From positions 1-64,000 of the forward strand of contig CAITSZ010000032.1 of the NCBI GenBank assembly GCA_903895195.1: 64,000 nt of DNA, given 5' to 3'. The stretch is from an uncultured Chlorobiaceae bacterium (GTDB lineage Bacteria > Bacteroidota > Chlorobiia > Chlorobiales > Chlorobiaceae). The position numbers and the translations under genes were made by a program. This document shows, in pieces, positions 9,628-18,025 of the stretch. Numbering within the stretch: position 1 is the stretch's first letter; the number at the start of each line of letters is the position of its first letter. The notes beneath the pieces were generated by a model. The model was given only the letters and a program-made list of their open reading frames with translations. It searched no databases and was not told the DNA's origin.

Positions 9628-9851
9628 ATTTTCCTCAGAACTCAGCACTATTTTCTGCTTCCTGCCCACTTTACTATTCTCTCGGGATAACTTTGGTTTT
9701 GTTGGGGTTCAGGAATCACCCCAACCTAAATAGGGGCGGATTGTTGGATCGAGCGGTGAATTATATTTTGCGGTAGGTTGTTGTAGTAAAATTGGATGGC
9801 ATTCTGTAATTTGCTTTACCACATATTTATAAATTTAAACTAACGTGAACG

Positions 9852-10448
9852 ATGAAACTCAAAGTACTCTTTATTGCGCTTCTTATGGTAATAGGGACTA
9901 GGGTGGCTACAGCAGAAGGCGATCCTTTTGAATCCAAGGTGAAAACAATCGAAGATCATGCAAGGGTCAAAAGCCTCAAGTATATCTCTTATGACCAGTG
10001 TTATGCAGATGCTCAGGATGAGGCAAAAAATGAAATGCTCTCTCGTAGTAAAGAGGCTGAATTACTTGATTCGGTTCCAAAGGGCGGCGTACTTCAACTT
10101 GAACTGCTCGGCAATGAATGGAGAATGGCTAACGGGCCCAACTGGACATACCTTATAACGGATGAAGCAGGAAATCAGCTCTTTCGCTCAAAAGGCAATT
10201 ACTACAATGAACCCGCTCCAGGTTATGAAGTCAGAAAAGATATTGTGCATACAACGTACGGAACCTATGTCACCCGCCAGGAAGCGCAAATCCCTCCTCA
10301 GAAAGATGACTGGGGAAGACCAGTTTACATAATGCGTGACCAGAAATCAATACATGTGAAACTGCCTGGCACTTTTAAGGTCTATATCATCGACAGCATC
10401 AACGATAACAGATGTGTTTACCTGATATCAAGAGGAAAGGGGAATTAA
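9852..10448 (+). CDS. hypothetical exported protein
   Basis: 198 aa, not recognised. An N-terminal signal peptide is clear (MKLKVLFIALLMVIGTRVATA, likely cleaved before EGDPF), so it is probably periplasmic or secreted. The mature part is mixed charged/polar with no repeats, one cysteine near the N-terminus (YDQCYAD) and one near the end (NDNRCVYL), and no membrane segment. It stands alone and ends at a strong bidirectional terminator. Confidence 0.75.
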   Translation: MKLKVLFIALLMVIGTRVATAEGDPFESKVKTIEDHARVKSLKYISYDQCYADAQDEAKNEMLSRSKEAELLDSVPKGGVLQLELLGNEWRMANGPNWTYLITDEAGNQLFRSKGNYYNEPAPGYEVRKDIVHTTYGTYVTRQEAQIPPQKDDWGRPVYIMRDQKSIHVKLPGTFKVYIIDSINDNRCVYLISRGKGN

Positions 10449-10486
10449 TTGAGCCCTGAGATTTGACGCTCGATTTTTTTATGCAA

Positions 10487-10533
10487 CAAAAACGGGAAGG
10501 CCGGGCATTCAATACCCGGCCTTCCCGTTTTTT
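10487..10533. terminator. strong bidirectional intrinsic terminator
   Basis: Perfect 15-bp GC-rich stem (aacgggaaggccggg at 10491..10505 paired with 10515..10529), a 9-base loop, A's before it and T's after it. It can end the exported-protein gene on the plus strand and the beta-barrel gene on the minus strand. Confidence 0.93.
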
Positions 10534-10550
10534 GTTTAGTGCTACAGGAA

Positions 10551-11189
10551 TCACTTCCTGCCAAGAGGAATAGACATTCCGACCATATAGGAAATTGCAC
10601 GACTGTGAATAGATTCAGAGTAATCAGCCGGATTTTCAACATTATCATTGTTGGTCAGTCCATGCATGTACATTACTTGTGCATAGAGAGACATATCCTT
10701 CATTACATATTGCAGACCGCCTCCGACGCAGAGTGAAATTTCTACTTTTTTCGAATCAGCCTTGTTGTCTTCCTGATCAGCGGGAATGAAGGAAGCTTTT
10801 TGTGTGGATGTTAAAAGAAACCCTATGCTTGGCCCTGCAAAATAATATGGCCGGACACATCCGGAATTGAAGGTATACCGAAGCAATACAGGGAACTCAA
10901 GATATTGGGATACCACTTTAACATCTTCATTGAAGCCGGTGATTGCTAAATCGCCGCCTTTTCTCAGATACATCCCTTGAACCTGAGCACTTAAAGATTC
11001 ATTTAACGGGACGTTTACAAAAAGTCCACATCCGAAATCCGGTCGTGATTTTTCTTCAAAAGGCTGATCAGGAACTATGTTGAACGAGGTGTGATTGATG
11101 CCTCCAAGAACACCTACATCAACTTGCGCCAATGCTTTTCCTGTAAAGGAAAAAAGCGCTACGGTAATGAGCAAAAGAACCTTTTTCAT
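10551..11189 (-). CDS. outer-membrane beta-barrel protein (PorT/OMP_b-brl-like)
   Basis: 212 aa with a signal peptide (MKKVLLLITVALFSFTGKALA-Q). The mature part shows alternating hydrophobic strands with an N-terminal VDVGVLGGINHTSFN and a middle FPVLLRYTF...YYFAGPSIGFLLTS, the pattern of small 8-stranded barrels common in Bacteroidetes/Chlorobi. The start at 11189 has an excellent aaaggag 7 bases upstream; a frame extension to 11228 is not needed. Function unknown beyond a likely outer-membrane location. Confidence 0.82.
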   Translation of the reverse strand: MKKVLLLITVALFSFTGKALAQVDVGVLGGINHTSFNIVPDQPFEEKSRPDFGCGLFVNVPLNESLSAQVQGMYLRKGGDLAITGFNEDVKVVSQYLEFPVLLRYTFNSGCVRPYYFAGPSIGFLLTSTQKASFIPADQEDNKADSKKVEISLCVGGGLQYVMKDMSLYAQVMYMHGLTNNDNVENPADYSESIHSRAISYMVGMSIPLGRK

Positions 11190-11434
11190 AAAAACTCCTT
11201 TTTTAGCAACGTTATGAATCAAAGACAAATAGTCACGAGATCACAAATAAATACTATAATCATATATACAAAGGGCACAGTTAAACACCTATTACTTATT
11301 TAAAGATAAATAAAATAGACATATTTTATACGGAAGCCGATTTTACGGCAATATGTCCTTTGGAAGAAGAATATGACTTATAGGACTTATATAATTTCGC
11401 AGTATAACAGTGATGGAAATACTAAGGAGTAAAC

Positions 11435-11639
11435 TTGGGCGTAATGAACCTTTCGGGTTTTAATGCTTGCGCTGTCTGCAATGCTGTCAGGAAAAAAAAT
11501 TCAGGTTAATCCTTATGAGATTGCCCGGCTTGCCGGTAACCTTGGTATTTCGACAACAGAGTTTATTGTCCGCTATACGGTGGAAAAGGGGGCCGCAAAC
11601 AAAACGTCGAACCAGATCAAGTGGGAAAAGCTGAAATAA
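11435..11639 (+). pseudogene. decayed YkgJ-like (CxxCxxCC) zinc/iron-cluster protein gene
   Basis: A Shine-Dalgarno aaggag (11424..11429) precedes TTG 11435 and ATG 11444, starting MNLSGF. The next frame (from 11464) reads CLRCLQCCQEKK, the F-x-C-x2-C-x2-CC signature of the YkgJ family. The third frame (from about 11499, after an A8 run) reads IQVNPYEIARLAGNLG and STTEFIVRYT, ending at TAA 11639. Each shift is by -1, so two single-base losses in one gene explain it, the second in the A8 tract. The remaining length (about 65 codons) is also far shorter than YkgJ proteins. Inactive remnant. Confidence 0.6.
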
Positions 11640-11674
11640 GGAGCGGAGAGGGCTGGTGAGTGAGGCCGGCCCTT

Positions 11675-12133
11675 TTATAGAAGTTTCCCTGCCCATGCTA
11701 TCAATGATGCATCGTCCATAGTATCCCACAATTCTGTATCGCCTTTACTCCATTCATCCAGGAGTTTTTGCTCAATTACCGCCTTATCCGGGGAAAAGGT
11801 GAAGGCTTCGAGTGGTGCGTTGTCAAAAGGTTGGATGGCCCAATATTGCACACCCGGTGCGGCATTGTTAAAAAGAAAGAGCTGTTCGTCTGGGGCAAGA
11901 TCGCTGTTGTCTGCTATGGTGCCGCTCTCTTTGGCTATTTCTGTTATTTCCCAGTACTCTGCTTCATTGTACTCTATTGGACCGATGAGTGGATCATATA
12001 CACGGAAATCGACGGTGATGAGGCCTGTATGGGTTACAATAAAATACCTGTGCCCGGAACTGGAGTATCCGCCATCGATAAGAAGGGGCTCTGGAATGGA
12101 TTTCAGGCGGGAAAGTGCGGTGGTTTTGTTCAT
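11675..12133 (-). CDS. hypothetical protein
   Basis: 152 aa from the ATG at 12133; a TTG four codons upstream is the alternative. Not recognised. Acidic, soluble, rich in aromatic residues, with HRYFIVTHTGLITVDFRVYD in the first third and WDTMDDASLIAWAGKLL at the end. No signal peptide or membrane segment. It converges on the YkgJ-like remnant. Confidence 0.65.
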   Translation of the reverse strand: MNKTTALSRLKSIPEPLLIDGGYSSSGHRYFIVTHTGLITVDFRVYDPLIGPIEYNEAEYWEITEIAKESGTIADNSDLAPDEQLFLFNNAAPGVQYWAIQPFDNAPLEAFTFSPDKAVIEQKLLDEWSKGDTELWDTMDDASLIAWAGKLL

Positions 12134-12297
12134 CTGGTTGCTCAATCCTCATTTAAGGGGGTAACTGTATTGCCAGCTATGGAAAAATAGGGATTATATA
12201 CCGATGTTGGGTTTTATGTTGACTGTTTTTTTTGATAAACTACGATTCAATTGTCCTGAGCCATTGATTTACTTCAAACCCTGCAGAAATAATTCGA

Positions 12298-12876
12298 ATG
12301 AGTGAAACGCAAATACATGATGTGGAGGAGTTGCTGGCATGGACCAATATCCCCGTGCCTGACGTAATGCACCATCTTCCTCGGCACCAGCAGCTGCAGG
12401 TAGCGTCATGGGCAAGCACTCTGGTTAGCCATAAAACTGAAGGTTTTGAAGATCTCTACAGTGCCATCAGCATGATTGTCAAGTATATCCCTCATTTTAT
12501 GGTTATTCCGCTGATGGTGGAGTATATCCGCCCACAGATTGCCGCAGGCGTTTGCAGAAAAATGGGTGTGGACCAGGCTACAGGATATGCCAACGACCTT
12601 CCGCTTGTATACTTCAGCGAGGTTTCTAAACATATCGATGCGGATATGATGGCGCTTATTCTTGAGAAAATGAAGAAGAATAACGTTGAAAAGTTTATCC
12701 TTTACGAACTTGAGAACCATCAGTTGCGTATGCTTGAAATTGCGCAGCATCTTAACGGGTACATTCTGGAGATTGTTGCAAAGAATGTGACGCTTCCGGA
12801 ATATGGAACCGATCTTGCAGATAACCCTTATAAAGAGGTTATCGACAACATCCGCGCCTTGCAGAAACAGCCTTGA
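12298..12876 (+). CDS. hypothetical helical protein
   Basis: 192 aa, not recognised. Almost entirely alpha-helical by composition, with short hydrophobic helices (HIDADMMALILEKMKK, NVEKFILYELENHQLRMLEI) spaced as in superhelical domains. The pattern faintly recalls the cytoplasmic N-domain of MgtE magnesium transporters but no diagnostic motif is present. No signal peptide. Stand-alone gene. Confidence 0.7.
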   Translation: MSETQIHDVEELLAWTNIPVPDVMHHLPRHQQLQVASWASTLVSHKTEGFEDLYSAISMIVKYIPHFMVIPLMVEYIRPQIAAGVCRKMGVDQATGYANDLPLVYFSEVSKHIDADMMALILEKMKKNNVEKFILYELENHQLRMLEIAQHLNGYILEIVAKNVTLPEYGTDLADNPYKEVIDNIRALQKQP

Positions 12877-12997
12877 CGCAAGCAGTGCCGGACACTTCTT
12901 CAACTGAGACCGACCTTTACCCCTGCAGAATGTGACGCTCTCCTTACGTGTTTACATCATTTTATCCTAAGCACTCAAGCGAGTTCTGCAGACCAGG

Positions 12998-13390
12998 TTA
13001 TGAGACAGCCTGATGCCCTATCATGGCCGCCACGCTGCAATAGGTCTCCATTGAAAGACGTACTGCTTTTTCAAGATCGGCATGTTTGCAATCCGGACTG
13101 CTAAGGCGGTAGTTGATCTGTATGGCGGTAAAGATCTTCGGGTGCTCTTCAGCCCTCTGTGCTTCAAGATCGACCTCAAGGGTAATCAGCTCTTTTCTCA
13201 TTTTTTTGAGGATGCTGATGATATCCATCATGGAACAGGCCGCGAGGGATTGAAGCACGACATCCATCGGAGAGGCAGCGGTCCCGCCCGGGCCCAAAAG
13301 CTCAGATGATGCATCAAATAAGGTTATGAGACCTTGATCATTTCTGCCGAGAAGAGGCAGCTTTTTATGAAAGCTTACAGTTGTATGCAT
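12998..13390 (-). CDS. OsmC/Ohr family peroxide-detoxification protein
   Basis: 130 aa. OsmC-like proteins reduce organic hydroperoxides with a pair of cysteines. Both are present: the first in SLAACSMMDI (helix start) and the second in ETYCSVAAM near the C-terminus. The GGTAASPMDVVLQSL stretch before the first Cys is characteristic. It fits the YhfA-like subgroup better than Ohr by length and motif spacing. Divergent from the queD-like gene. Confidence 0.85.
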   Translation of the reverse strand: MHTTVSFHKKLPLLGRNDQGLITLFDASSELLGPGGTAASPMDVVLQSLAACSMMDIISILKKMRKELITLEVDLEAQRAEEHPKIFTAIQINYRLSSPDCKHADLEKAVRLSMETYCSVAAMIGHQAVS

Positions 13391-13596
13391 GGGAGATTAT
13401 AACGGTTTTGCCGGAGGCAATCATCATCGGTAATTGTGCATGATGATGAAACTTATAAACAAGGGCACCGGTTAGTTGAACGGAATGAATAATAAAATCG
13501 AAAAGAGTACATTACGGCACAATGTCAATATTTGCGGCTTTTTTATGTTTGTACTTCTCAAGAGACGGCCAGAGAAAACAGATTTAAACACTCTTT

Positions 13597-14046
13597 ATGA
13601 ATGATCTTTTAGAGAGACCAAGGAAAGTCTACGTTTCAAGGAAAATAGAGTTCAATGCCGCTCATCGTCTTTTTAACCCAGATTTGCCGGATGATGAAAA
13701 CGTTGCAATTTATGGAAAATGCAGTAATAAACATGGCCACGGTCATAACTATCTGCTTGAAATTACTCTTTCCGGTATAGTTGACCGGACAACCGGGTTT
13801 CTGTTCGACCTGAAAGAGCTTAAAACTATTCTTGAAGAGGAGATAATCAACCGATTCGATCACAAGCACCTGAATCATGATGTGGCGGAACTGCAGAAGT
13901 GCGTACCGACAACTGAAGTGCTCTGTGTGCTTGTTTGGGATATACTCGAAGAACGATTGGGTAACATACTTAACCGGGAGCTTGCTCTCCATGAAGTCAA
14001 AATTTATGAAACAGGAAAAAATTCAGTCTGCTATCTCGGCGAGTAA
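13597..14046 (+). CDS. queD: 6-pyruvoyl-tetrahydropterin synthase / QueD family
   Basis: 149 aa. Zn-dependent enzyme converting dihydroneopterin triphosphate to 6-carboxy-tetrahydropterin (QueD, queuosine pathway) or 6-pyruvoyl-tetrahydropterin (PTPS). Zn ligands are visible: His in FNAAHRL and two in HGHGHNY, with the catalytic Cys in [14 protein letters not shown]. The C-terminal [15 protein letters not shown] holds the conserved Glu. It overlaps the start of folE by 56 bases, so substrate supply and use are coupled. Green sulfur bacteria also make biopterin glycosides, so a PTPS role is a real alternative. Confidence 0.85.
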   Translation: MNDLLERPRKVYVSRKIEFNAAHRLFNPDLPDDENVAIYGKCSNKHGHGHNYLLEITLSGIVDRTTGFLFDLKELKTILEEEIINRFDHKHLNHDVAELQKCVPTTEVLCVLVWDILEERLGNILNRELALHEVKIYETGKNSVCYLGE

Positions 14047-14677
14047 CGTTTTGCCTTCGGGCAGGGGGAGCTGCTGCGACGATGATGATTGCCTTATAGA
14101 TATACCTGAAAACGAACCTCTTATTATCGGCGGGATGCAGGATGCTGTAGCGGCAATGCTTGAAGGGATTGGTGAGGATCCCGGGCGGGAAGGACTGCTG
14201 AAAACTCCTGAACGGGTTGCCAAGTCGCTTCGTTTTCTCACTAAAGGGTACCGGGAGAACCCTGAGGAACTGCTTAAAAATGCACTCTTTACCGAGAGTT
14301 ATGATGAAATGGTGCTGGTAAAGGATATTGATATTTTTTCGATGTGCGAGCATCACATGCTTCCTTTTTTCGGCAAGGCGCATGTGGCCTATATTCCTGA
14401 CGGTAAAATTGTAGGCCTTTCAAAACTTGCCCGGGTGGTTGAGGTATTTGCCAGACGGCTGCAGGTGCAGGAACGGCTTACGCAGCAGATAAGGGATGCC
14501 ATACAGAGCGTCCTCTGCCCCAAAGGGGTTGGCGTGGTGATTGAGGCCCGGCATATGTGTATGGTGATGCGTGGCGTTGAGAAGCTGAATTCAATAACGA
14601 CAACTTCTGCGATGTCGGGACAATTCATCAGCTCGCAGTCGACGAGGGGGGAGTTTTTGAGGCTGATTAAACCGTGA
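13991..14677 (+). CDS. folE: GTP cyclohydrolase I (type IA)
   Basis: 228 aa. Converts GTP to 7,8-dihydroneopterin triphosphate, the entry to folate, biopterin and queuosine synthesis. Zn ligands: Cys and His in MCEHHMLPF and a later Cys in HMCMVMRG. Also visible are [15 protein letters not shown] and [20 protein letters not shown]. Start at 13991 chosen (gggag 11 bases upstream); ATG 14006 is an alternative. The start lies inside queD. The N-terminal 25 residues include an unusual CCDDDDC cluster. Confidence 0.92.
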   Translation: MKSKFMKQEKIQSAISASNVLPSGRGSCCDDDDCLIDIPENEPLIIGGMQDAVAAMLEGIGEDPGREGLLKTPERVAKSLRFLTKGYRENPEELLKNALFTESYDEMVLVKDIDIFSMCEHHMLPFFGKAHVAYIPDGKIVGLSKLARVVEVFARRLQVQERLTQQIRDAIQSVLCPKGVGVVIEARHMCMVMRGVEKLNSITTTSAMSGQFISSQSTRGEFLRLIKP

Positions 14678-14686
14678 AGGAAAATA

Positions 14687-14751
14687 GTTGGCAGTGGGCA
14701 GTCGGCAGTTGAAGAATGGAGTGCTGAGGGACGAGTGCTGAGTGCTGAGTT
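14687..14751. repeat. heptamer array, plus orientation
   Basis: GGCAGTN units, a gaagaatgga spacer, then GTGCTGA units with an interposed gggacga. Starts about 10 bases after the folE stop. Mirror image of the array at 14872..14979. Confidence 0.88.
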
Positions 14752-14836
14752 GGGGAATAGGACTTATACCATTTAGTGAACTGGGAGATTTCTCACTGCG
14801 TTTCGAAACGACAGTTGGGAGGGTTAAGGAGTAAGG

Positions 14837-14870
14837 GCGGAATGACTGGTGGTTGTCATTCCGCTTTTTT
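14837..14870 (+). terminator. intrinsic terminator of the queD-folE unit
   Basis: Ten-base stem gcggaatgac / gtcattccgc with an 8-base loop and six T's. It lies between two oppositely oriented repeat arrays. Confidence 0.88.
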
Positions 14871-14871
14871 G

Positions 14872-14979
14872 TTGCCAACTGCCCACTGCATACTGATTTC
14901 ACTTCTTCACTCAGCACTCAGCACTCAGCACTCGTCCCTCAGCACTGTTTTCTCCTGCCCACTGCCAACTGCCTACTGA
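14872..14979. repeat. heptamer array, minus orientation
   Basis: Reads on the minus strand as GGCAGTN units, a gaaaaca-type spacer, GTGCTGA units, a second spacer and further GGCAGTN units. It ends 3 bases from the stop codon of the hydrogenase protease gene. Confidence 0.88.
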
Positions 14980-14981
14980 TT

Positions 14982-15455
14982 TTACTCGGTTAGCCAGCCT
15001 TCGATGATTACTCTGCCCTCGGCTACTGCTTCGGGGAGGAGAAGATTGAGTTCGGGGCTTAGGCCGATGTTCATTTCGAGATCTTTCGGGGGGGCTCCTA
15101 TCATGACTATTTCTTTTGGCATTTTGCCGTGGAGTTTGGCTATGCCGAGCATTTCGCTGAAGCCCATCTGGTGGGAGGACATTTTGCGATGGATAAAGTC
15201 GGGAAGTTCATCGTTGCGGTAGACATAGACCCGGCGGTCGTAGTCGAGGGGGATCAGTGCGTCAAAAACTATGACGGCGTCGGCTGATTCGATGAAGTCG
15301 AGCAGGTATATCCCTTGGGTTCCTCCATCAATGAAGTGAACGGTGTCGGGAAATGCGGAGGTTTCCTGCAGCGAGTTGAGTGCTGAGACACCGAATCCCT
15401 CGTCGCCATAGAGAACGTTGCCCAGCCCGAGGATATTGATACGATTATACTTCAC
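14982..15455 (-). CDS. hupD: [NiFe]-hydrogenase maturation protease
   Basis: 157 aa from the GTG at 15455. HyaD/HupD-type endopeptidase that trims the large-subunit C-terminus after Ni insertion. Metal-sensing acidic residues are present: Glu in GNVLYGDEGFGV, Asp in VIVFDALIP and His in MSSHQMGF. Longer in-frame starts (TTG at 15506) would lie inside the terminator stem, so I reject them. Downstream of hupC in the same direction but behind a terminator. The stop codon lies next to a heptamer array. Confidence 0.87.
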   Translation of the reverse strand: MKYNRINILGLGNVLYGDEGFGVSALNSLQETSAFPDTVHFIDGGTQGIYLLDFIESADAVIVFDALIPLDYDRRVYVYRNDELPDFIHRKMSSHQMGFSEMLGIAKLHGKMPKEIVMIGAPPKDLEMNIGLSPELNLLLPEAVAEGRVIIEGWLTE

Positions 15456-15481
15456 TTGAAAATTTTGTTTGATTGTAACAA

Positions 15482-15524
15482 AATAAAAAGCCCATCGCGG
15501 GAGCAACTCTCCCCTGCAATGGGC
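15482..15524 (-). terminator. intrinsic terminator/attenuator between hupC and hupD
   Basis: Minus strand: a GC-rich imperfect stem of about 14 bp (GCCCATTGCAGGGGAG with GCTCCCGCGATGGGC) followed by TTTTTATTTT. It would lower or separate protease expression from the structural operon. Confidence 0.8.
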
Positions 15525-15561
15525 CTATAAAGTGTTGCCAAGGCCGAGATGTTTATAAGGA

Positions 15562-15582
15562 GGGCGACCACAAGGGTCGCCC
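15562..15582. repeat. short palindrome gggcgacc...ggtcgccc
   Basis: Perfect 8-bp inverted repeat with a 5-base loop just after the hupC stop. From memory, palindromes of this kind (GTAGGGGCGACC-type) are scattered between genes in many bacteria; only the palindrome itself is seen here. Confidence 0.6.
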
Positions 15583-15596
15583 CTACGGTGTTTGAA

Positions 15597-16280
15597 TCAG
15601 ACTGGCTCTTCCTCGACCTTGTGTTTGTAACCGGTAATGATAGAAGAGGTTACACTGGTACGGTCGACCACATCATGACGGAAAACGGCATAAAGGTGCA
15701 TAATGAGGTAGATCGGGAAAATCCATGCCATAAGATGATGCGCCCAATGCAGAGTGTAGCTGCCACCTAAAAGAGGTATCATCCACCCGAACCAGAAGGA
15801 ATTGAATCCGCCAGGGTTGTTTTCGCCGTACATGGCAAGGCCGGAAAAGATCATGAAGCTCGAGCCGCAGAATATGAACAGAAAGTGGGCTAAAGCTGCA
15901 ACAGGGTTATGCCCGACATAGTTCGGCTCTTCTGTACGCATAAACAGATAAGACTCTACCTGCTCGCGGAATGACTGGCCCCACCACGAAGGGGACCATG
16001 GTCTGAAACCACCGAATCTTGCGTATTTATCATTACCGAAGACCGCCCAGTACATGCGAAAAAGAAAGTTGGCGGCAAAAATAAATGCTGATGCGAAATG
16101 GATATACCTCCACCAGGACATTCCCTTGTAAAAGACCGCTTCGCCGAGAGGCGGATTGAACAAAGGATAGGCGATATACAGTCCGGTTACAAAGAGAGCG
16201 ACTGTGCATAAGGCGTTAATCCAGTGATACAATCTGACCGGCAGCCTCCATACGTAGATTTCTTCAATTATTCTCCCCAT
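15597..16280 (-). CDS. hupC: Ni/Fe-hydrogenase b-type cytochrome subunit
   Basis: 227 aa, four to five membrane helices. It anchors HupSL at the membrane and passes electrons from H2 to quinone through two b hemes. Candidate heme-ligand histidines: YHWIN in helix 1, WRYIHFASAF in helix 2, and HWAHHLMAW plus IMHLYAVFRHD in the last helices. Only 12 bases from hupL, so one transcript. A terminator follows. Confidence 0.9.
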   Translation of the reverse strand: MGRIIEEIYVWRLPVRLYHWINALCTVALFVTGLYIAYPLFNPPLGEAVFYKGMSWWRYIHFASAFIFAANFLFRMYWAVFGNDKYARFGGFRPWSPSWWGQSFREQVESYLFMRTEEPNYVGHNPVAALAHFLFIFCGSSFMIFSGLAMYGENNPGGFNSFWFGWMIPLLGGSYTLHWAHHLMAWIFPIYLIMHLYAVFRHDVVDRTSVTSSIITGYKHKVEEEPV

Positions 16281-16292
16281 GACAGGCTCCTT

Positions 16293-18011
16293 TTAAACGA
16301 TTTTAACCGATGTGATCTCGTTTCCGTTCATATCAAAGAGATGAGAGGCGCAGGCCAGGCACGGATCGAAAGAGTGCACAGTTCTGAGAATCTCAAGCGG
16401 CTGTTCTGGATTGATCATTGGTGTACCCTTGAGGGCCGACTCGTATGCTCCTGAATTGCCGTTCGCGTCTCGAGGAGAGGCATTCCAGGTGGAAGGCACA
16501 ACAATCTGGTACTCCTTGATCTTCTGGTCCTTGATGTGAATCCAGTGACCGAGAGAACCACGAGGGGCTTCGGTATAGCCGAATCCCTTGCACTCTGCAG
16601 GCCAGGTGGACGGATCCCAGCGATCGCTGTTGAATGTACGGTAATCACCTGTTTTGATATTGGCGACGAGCTGATCGTAGTAGTGGCGCATGAAGCCGGC
16701 AGTCTGCTTGCACTCAATGCCTCTTGCTGCCGTACGACCAAGCGTTGAAAAGAGCGCCTCGGGACCTACCTGAAGCTTTGAAAGCACGAGCCCAACGGTA
16801 TCCTTGATCATTGGATCACCCTTGGCATAGGCAATCAGAACACGGGCAAGCGGGCCAACCTCCATTGGATGATTTTTCCAGCGGGGGGTCTTGAGCCAGC
16901 TGTATTTTTTGTCGGTGTCAAGGTGCTCGAACGGTGGCTTTGGTCCGGTATATTTAGGGCTGGTCTCTCCATCCCACGGGTGAAGTCCCTTGCCGTCACC
17001 CTTTGAGTAGGTGTACCAGCTATGGCTGACCTCTTCAGTAACCTGTGAAGCGTCCCTTGGATCGACATCGATAACTGTCTTGAGATCCTTGTTGAGAATT
17101 GCGCCTCGTGGCCAAAGCAGTGTTTTGAAATCGGCAAGCGAGCTTTCAGGGAAATCGCCGTAGCTGAGATAGTTGCCGAGACCGCCGCCGTGGAGCCATC
17201 CCTTGTAGTAGCCGGCAATGGCAATAAGATCAGGGATGTAGACCTGGTCGATAAAGGTAGTGGTGTCGTCAATGATTTTTTTAATCATCGAGAGACGCTC
17301 GATATTGATGGCAGTATCTTTGTTGGGATCGATAGCACATGCCATACCGCCAACCAGATAGTTCGGATGAGGGTTCTTGCCGCCGAAAATAGTGTGGATC
17401 TTTACAATCTCTTTCTGGAATTCAAGGGCTTCAAGATAGTGGGCAACAGCAAGAAGGTTGACTTCCGGCGGCAGCTTGTAGGCGGGATGGCCCCAGTAGC
17501 CGTTGGAGAAAATGCCGAGCTGACCGCTTTCTACAAATCCTACAAGGCGCTGCTGCAGATCCTTGAAGTAGCCTGGAGATGATTTTGGCCATGAGGAGAT
17601 GCTTTGCGCTACGACAGAAGTCTGTTTCGGATCGGCTTTCAGGGCACTGACAACATCGACCCAGTCAAGCGCATGAAGATGGTAAAAGTGAACAAGGTGG
17701 TCCTGGGTTACCTGTGTGGCATTCATCAGGTTTCTGATGATACAGGCATTAGTTGGAATATCGATACCAAGAGCATCCTCAACGCAACGTACCGAGGCAA
17801 GAGCATGCACAGTGGTGCAGACACCGCAGATACGCTCGGTGAACGCCCATGCGTCTCTCGGGTCGCGGCCTTTGAGAATGACCTCAATGCCACGCCACAT
17901 GGTACCGCTGCTGTAGGCTTCTTCTATGACATTGCTATCGTTCAGCTTTGCTTCTATTCTAAGATGCCCCTCTATACGGGGAATTGGATCAACAACTATT
18001 TTTTTGGCCAT
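16293..18011 (-). CDS. hupL: [NiFe]-hydrogenase large subunit (uptake, group 1)
   Basis: 572 aa catalytic subunit holding the NiFe(CN)2CO site. Ni ligands are visible: RICGVC (Cys62, Cys65) and DPCLACASH near the C-terminus. The tail after the His (LFDMNGNEITSVKIV) is the 15-residue peptide removed by the HupD-type protease. The protein is periplasm-facing and carried across with HupS on its Tat signal. 14 bases separate it from hupS. Confidence 0.94.
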   Translation of the reverse strand: MAKKIVVDPIPRIEGHLRIEAKLNDSNVIEEAYSSGTMWRGIEVILKGRDPRDAWAFTERICGVCTTVHALASVRCVEDALGIDIPTNACIIRNLMNATQVTQDHLVHFYHLHALDWVDVVSALKADPKQTSVVAQSISSWPKSSPGYFKDLQQRLVGFVESGQLGIFSNGYWGHPAYKLPPEVNLLAVAHYLEALEFQKEIVKIHTIFGGKNPHPNYLVGGMACAIDPNKDTAINIERLSMIKKIIDDTTTFIDQVYIPDLIAIAGYYKGWLHGGGLGNYLSYGDFPESSLADFKTLLWPRGAILNKDLKTVIDVDPRDASQVTEEVSHSWYTYSKGDGKGLHPWDGETSPKYTGPKPPFEHLDTDKKYSWLKTPRWKNHPMEVGPLARVLIAYAKGDPMIKDTVGLVLSKLQVGPEALFSTLGRTAARGIECKQTAGFMRHYYDQLVANIKTGDYRTFNSDRWDPSTWPAECKGFGYTEAPRGSLGHWIHIKDQKIKEYQIVVPSTWNASPRDANGNSGAYESALKGTPMINPEQPLEILRTVHSFDPCLACASHLFDMNGNEITSVKIV

Positions 18012-18025
18012 GAGCTACTCCTGGA

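Larger units (their letters stand above)
14678..14981. other. repeat-rich interval between folE and the hydrogenase protease
   Basis: No gene. It holds two heptamer arrays in opposite orientation on either side of an intrinsic terminator. An ataggacttatacca element (14757..14772) resembles the CCTATAGG-type repeats near 51.2 and 59.1 kb. Confidence 0.8.

Noticed and set aside
13391-13596. preQ1 riboswitch upstream of the queD-like gene
   Set aside because: I looked for the preQ1 aptamer pattern (C-rich loop plus A-rich tail) and saw none.
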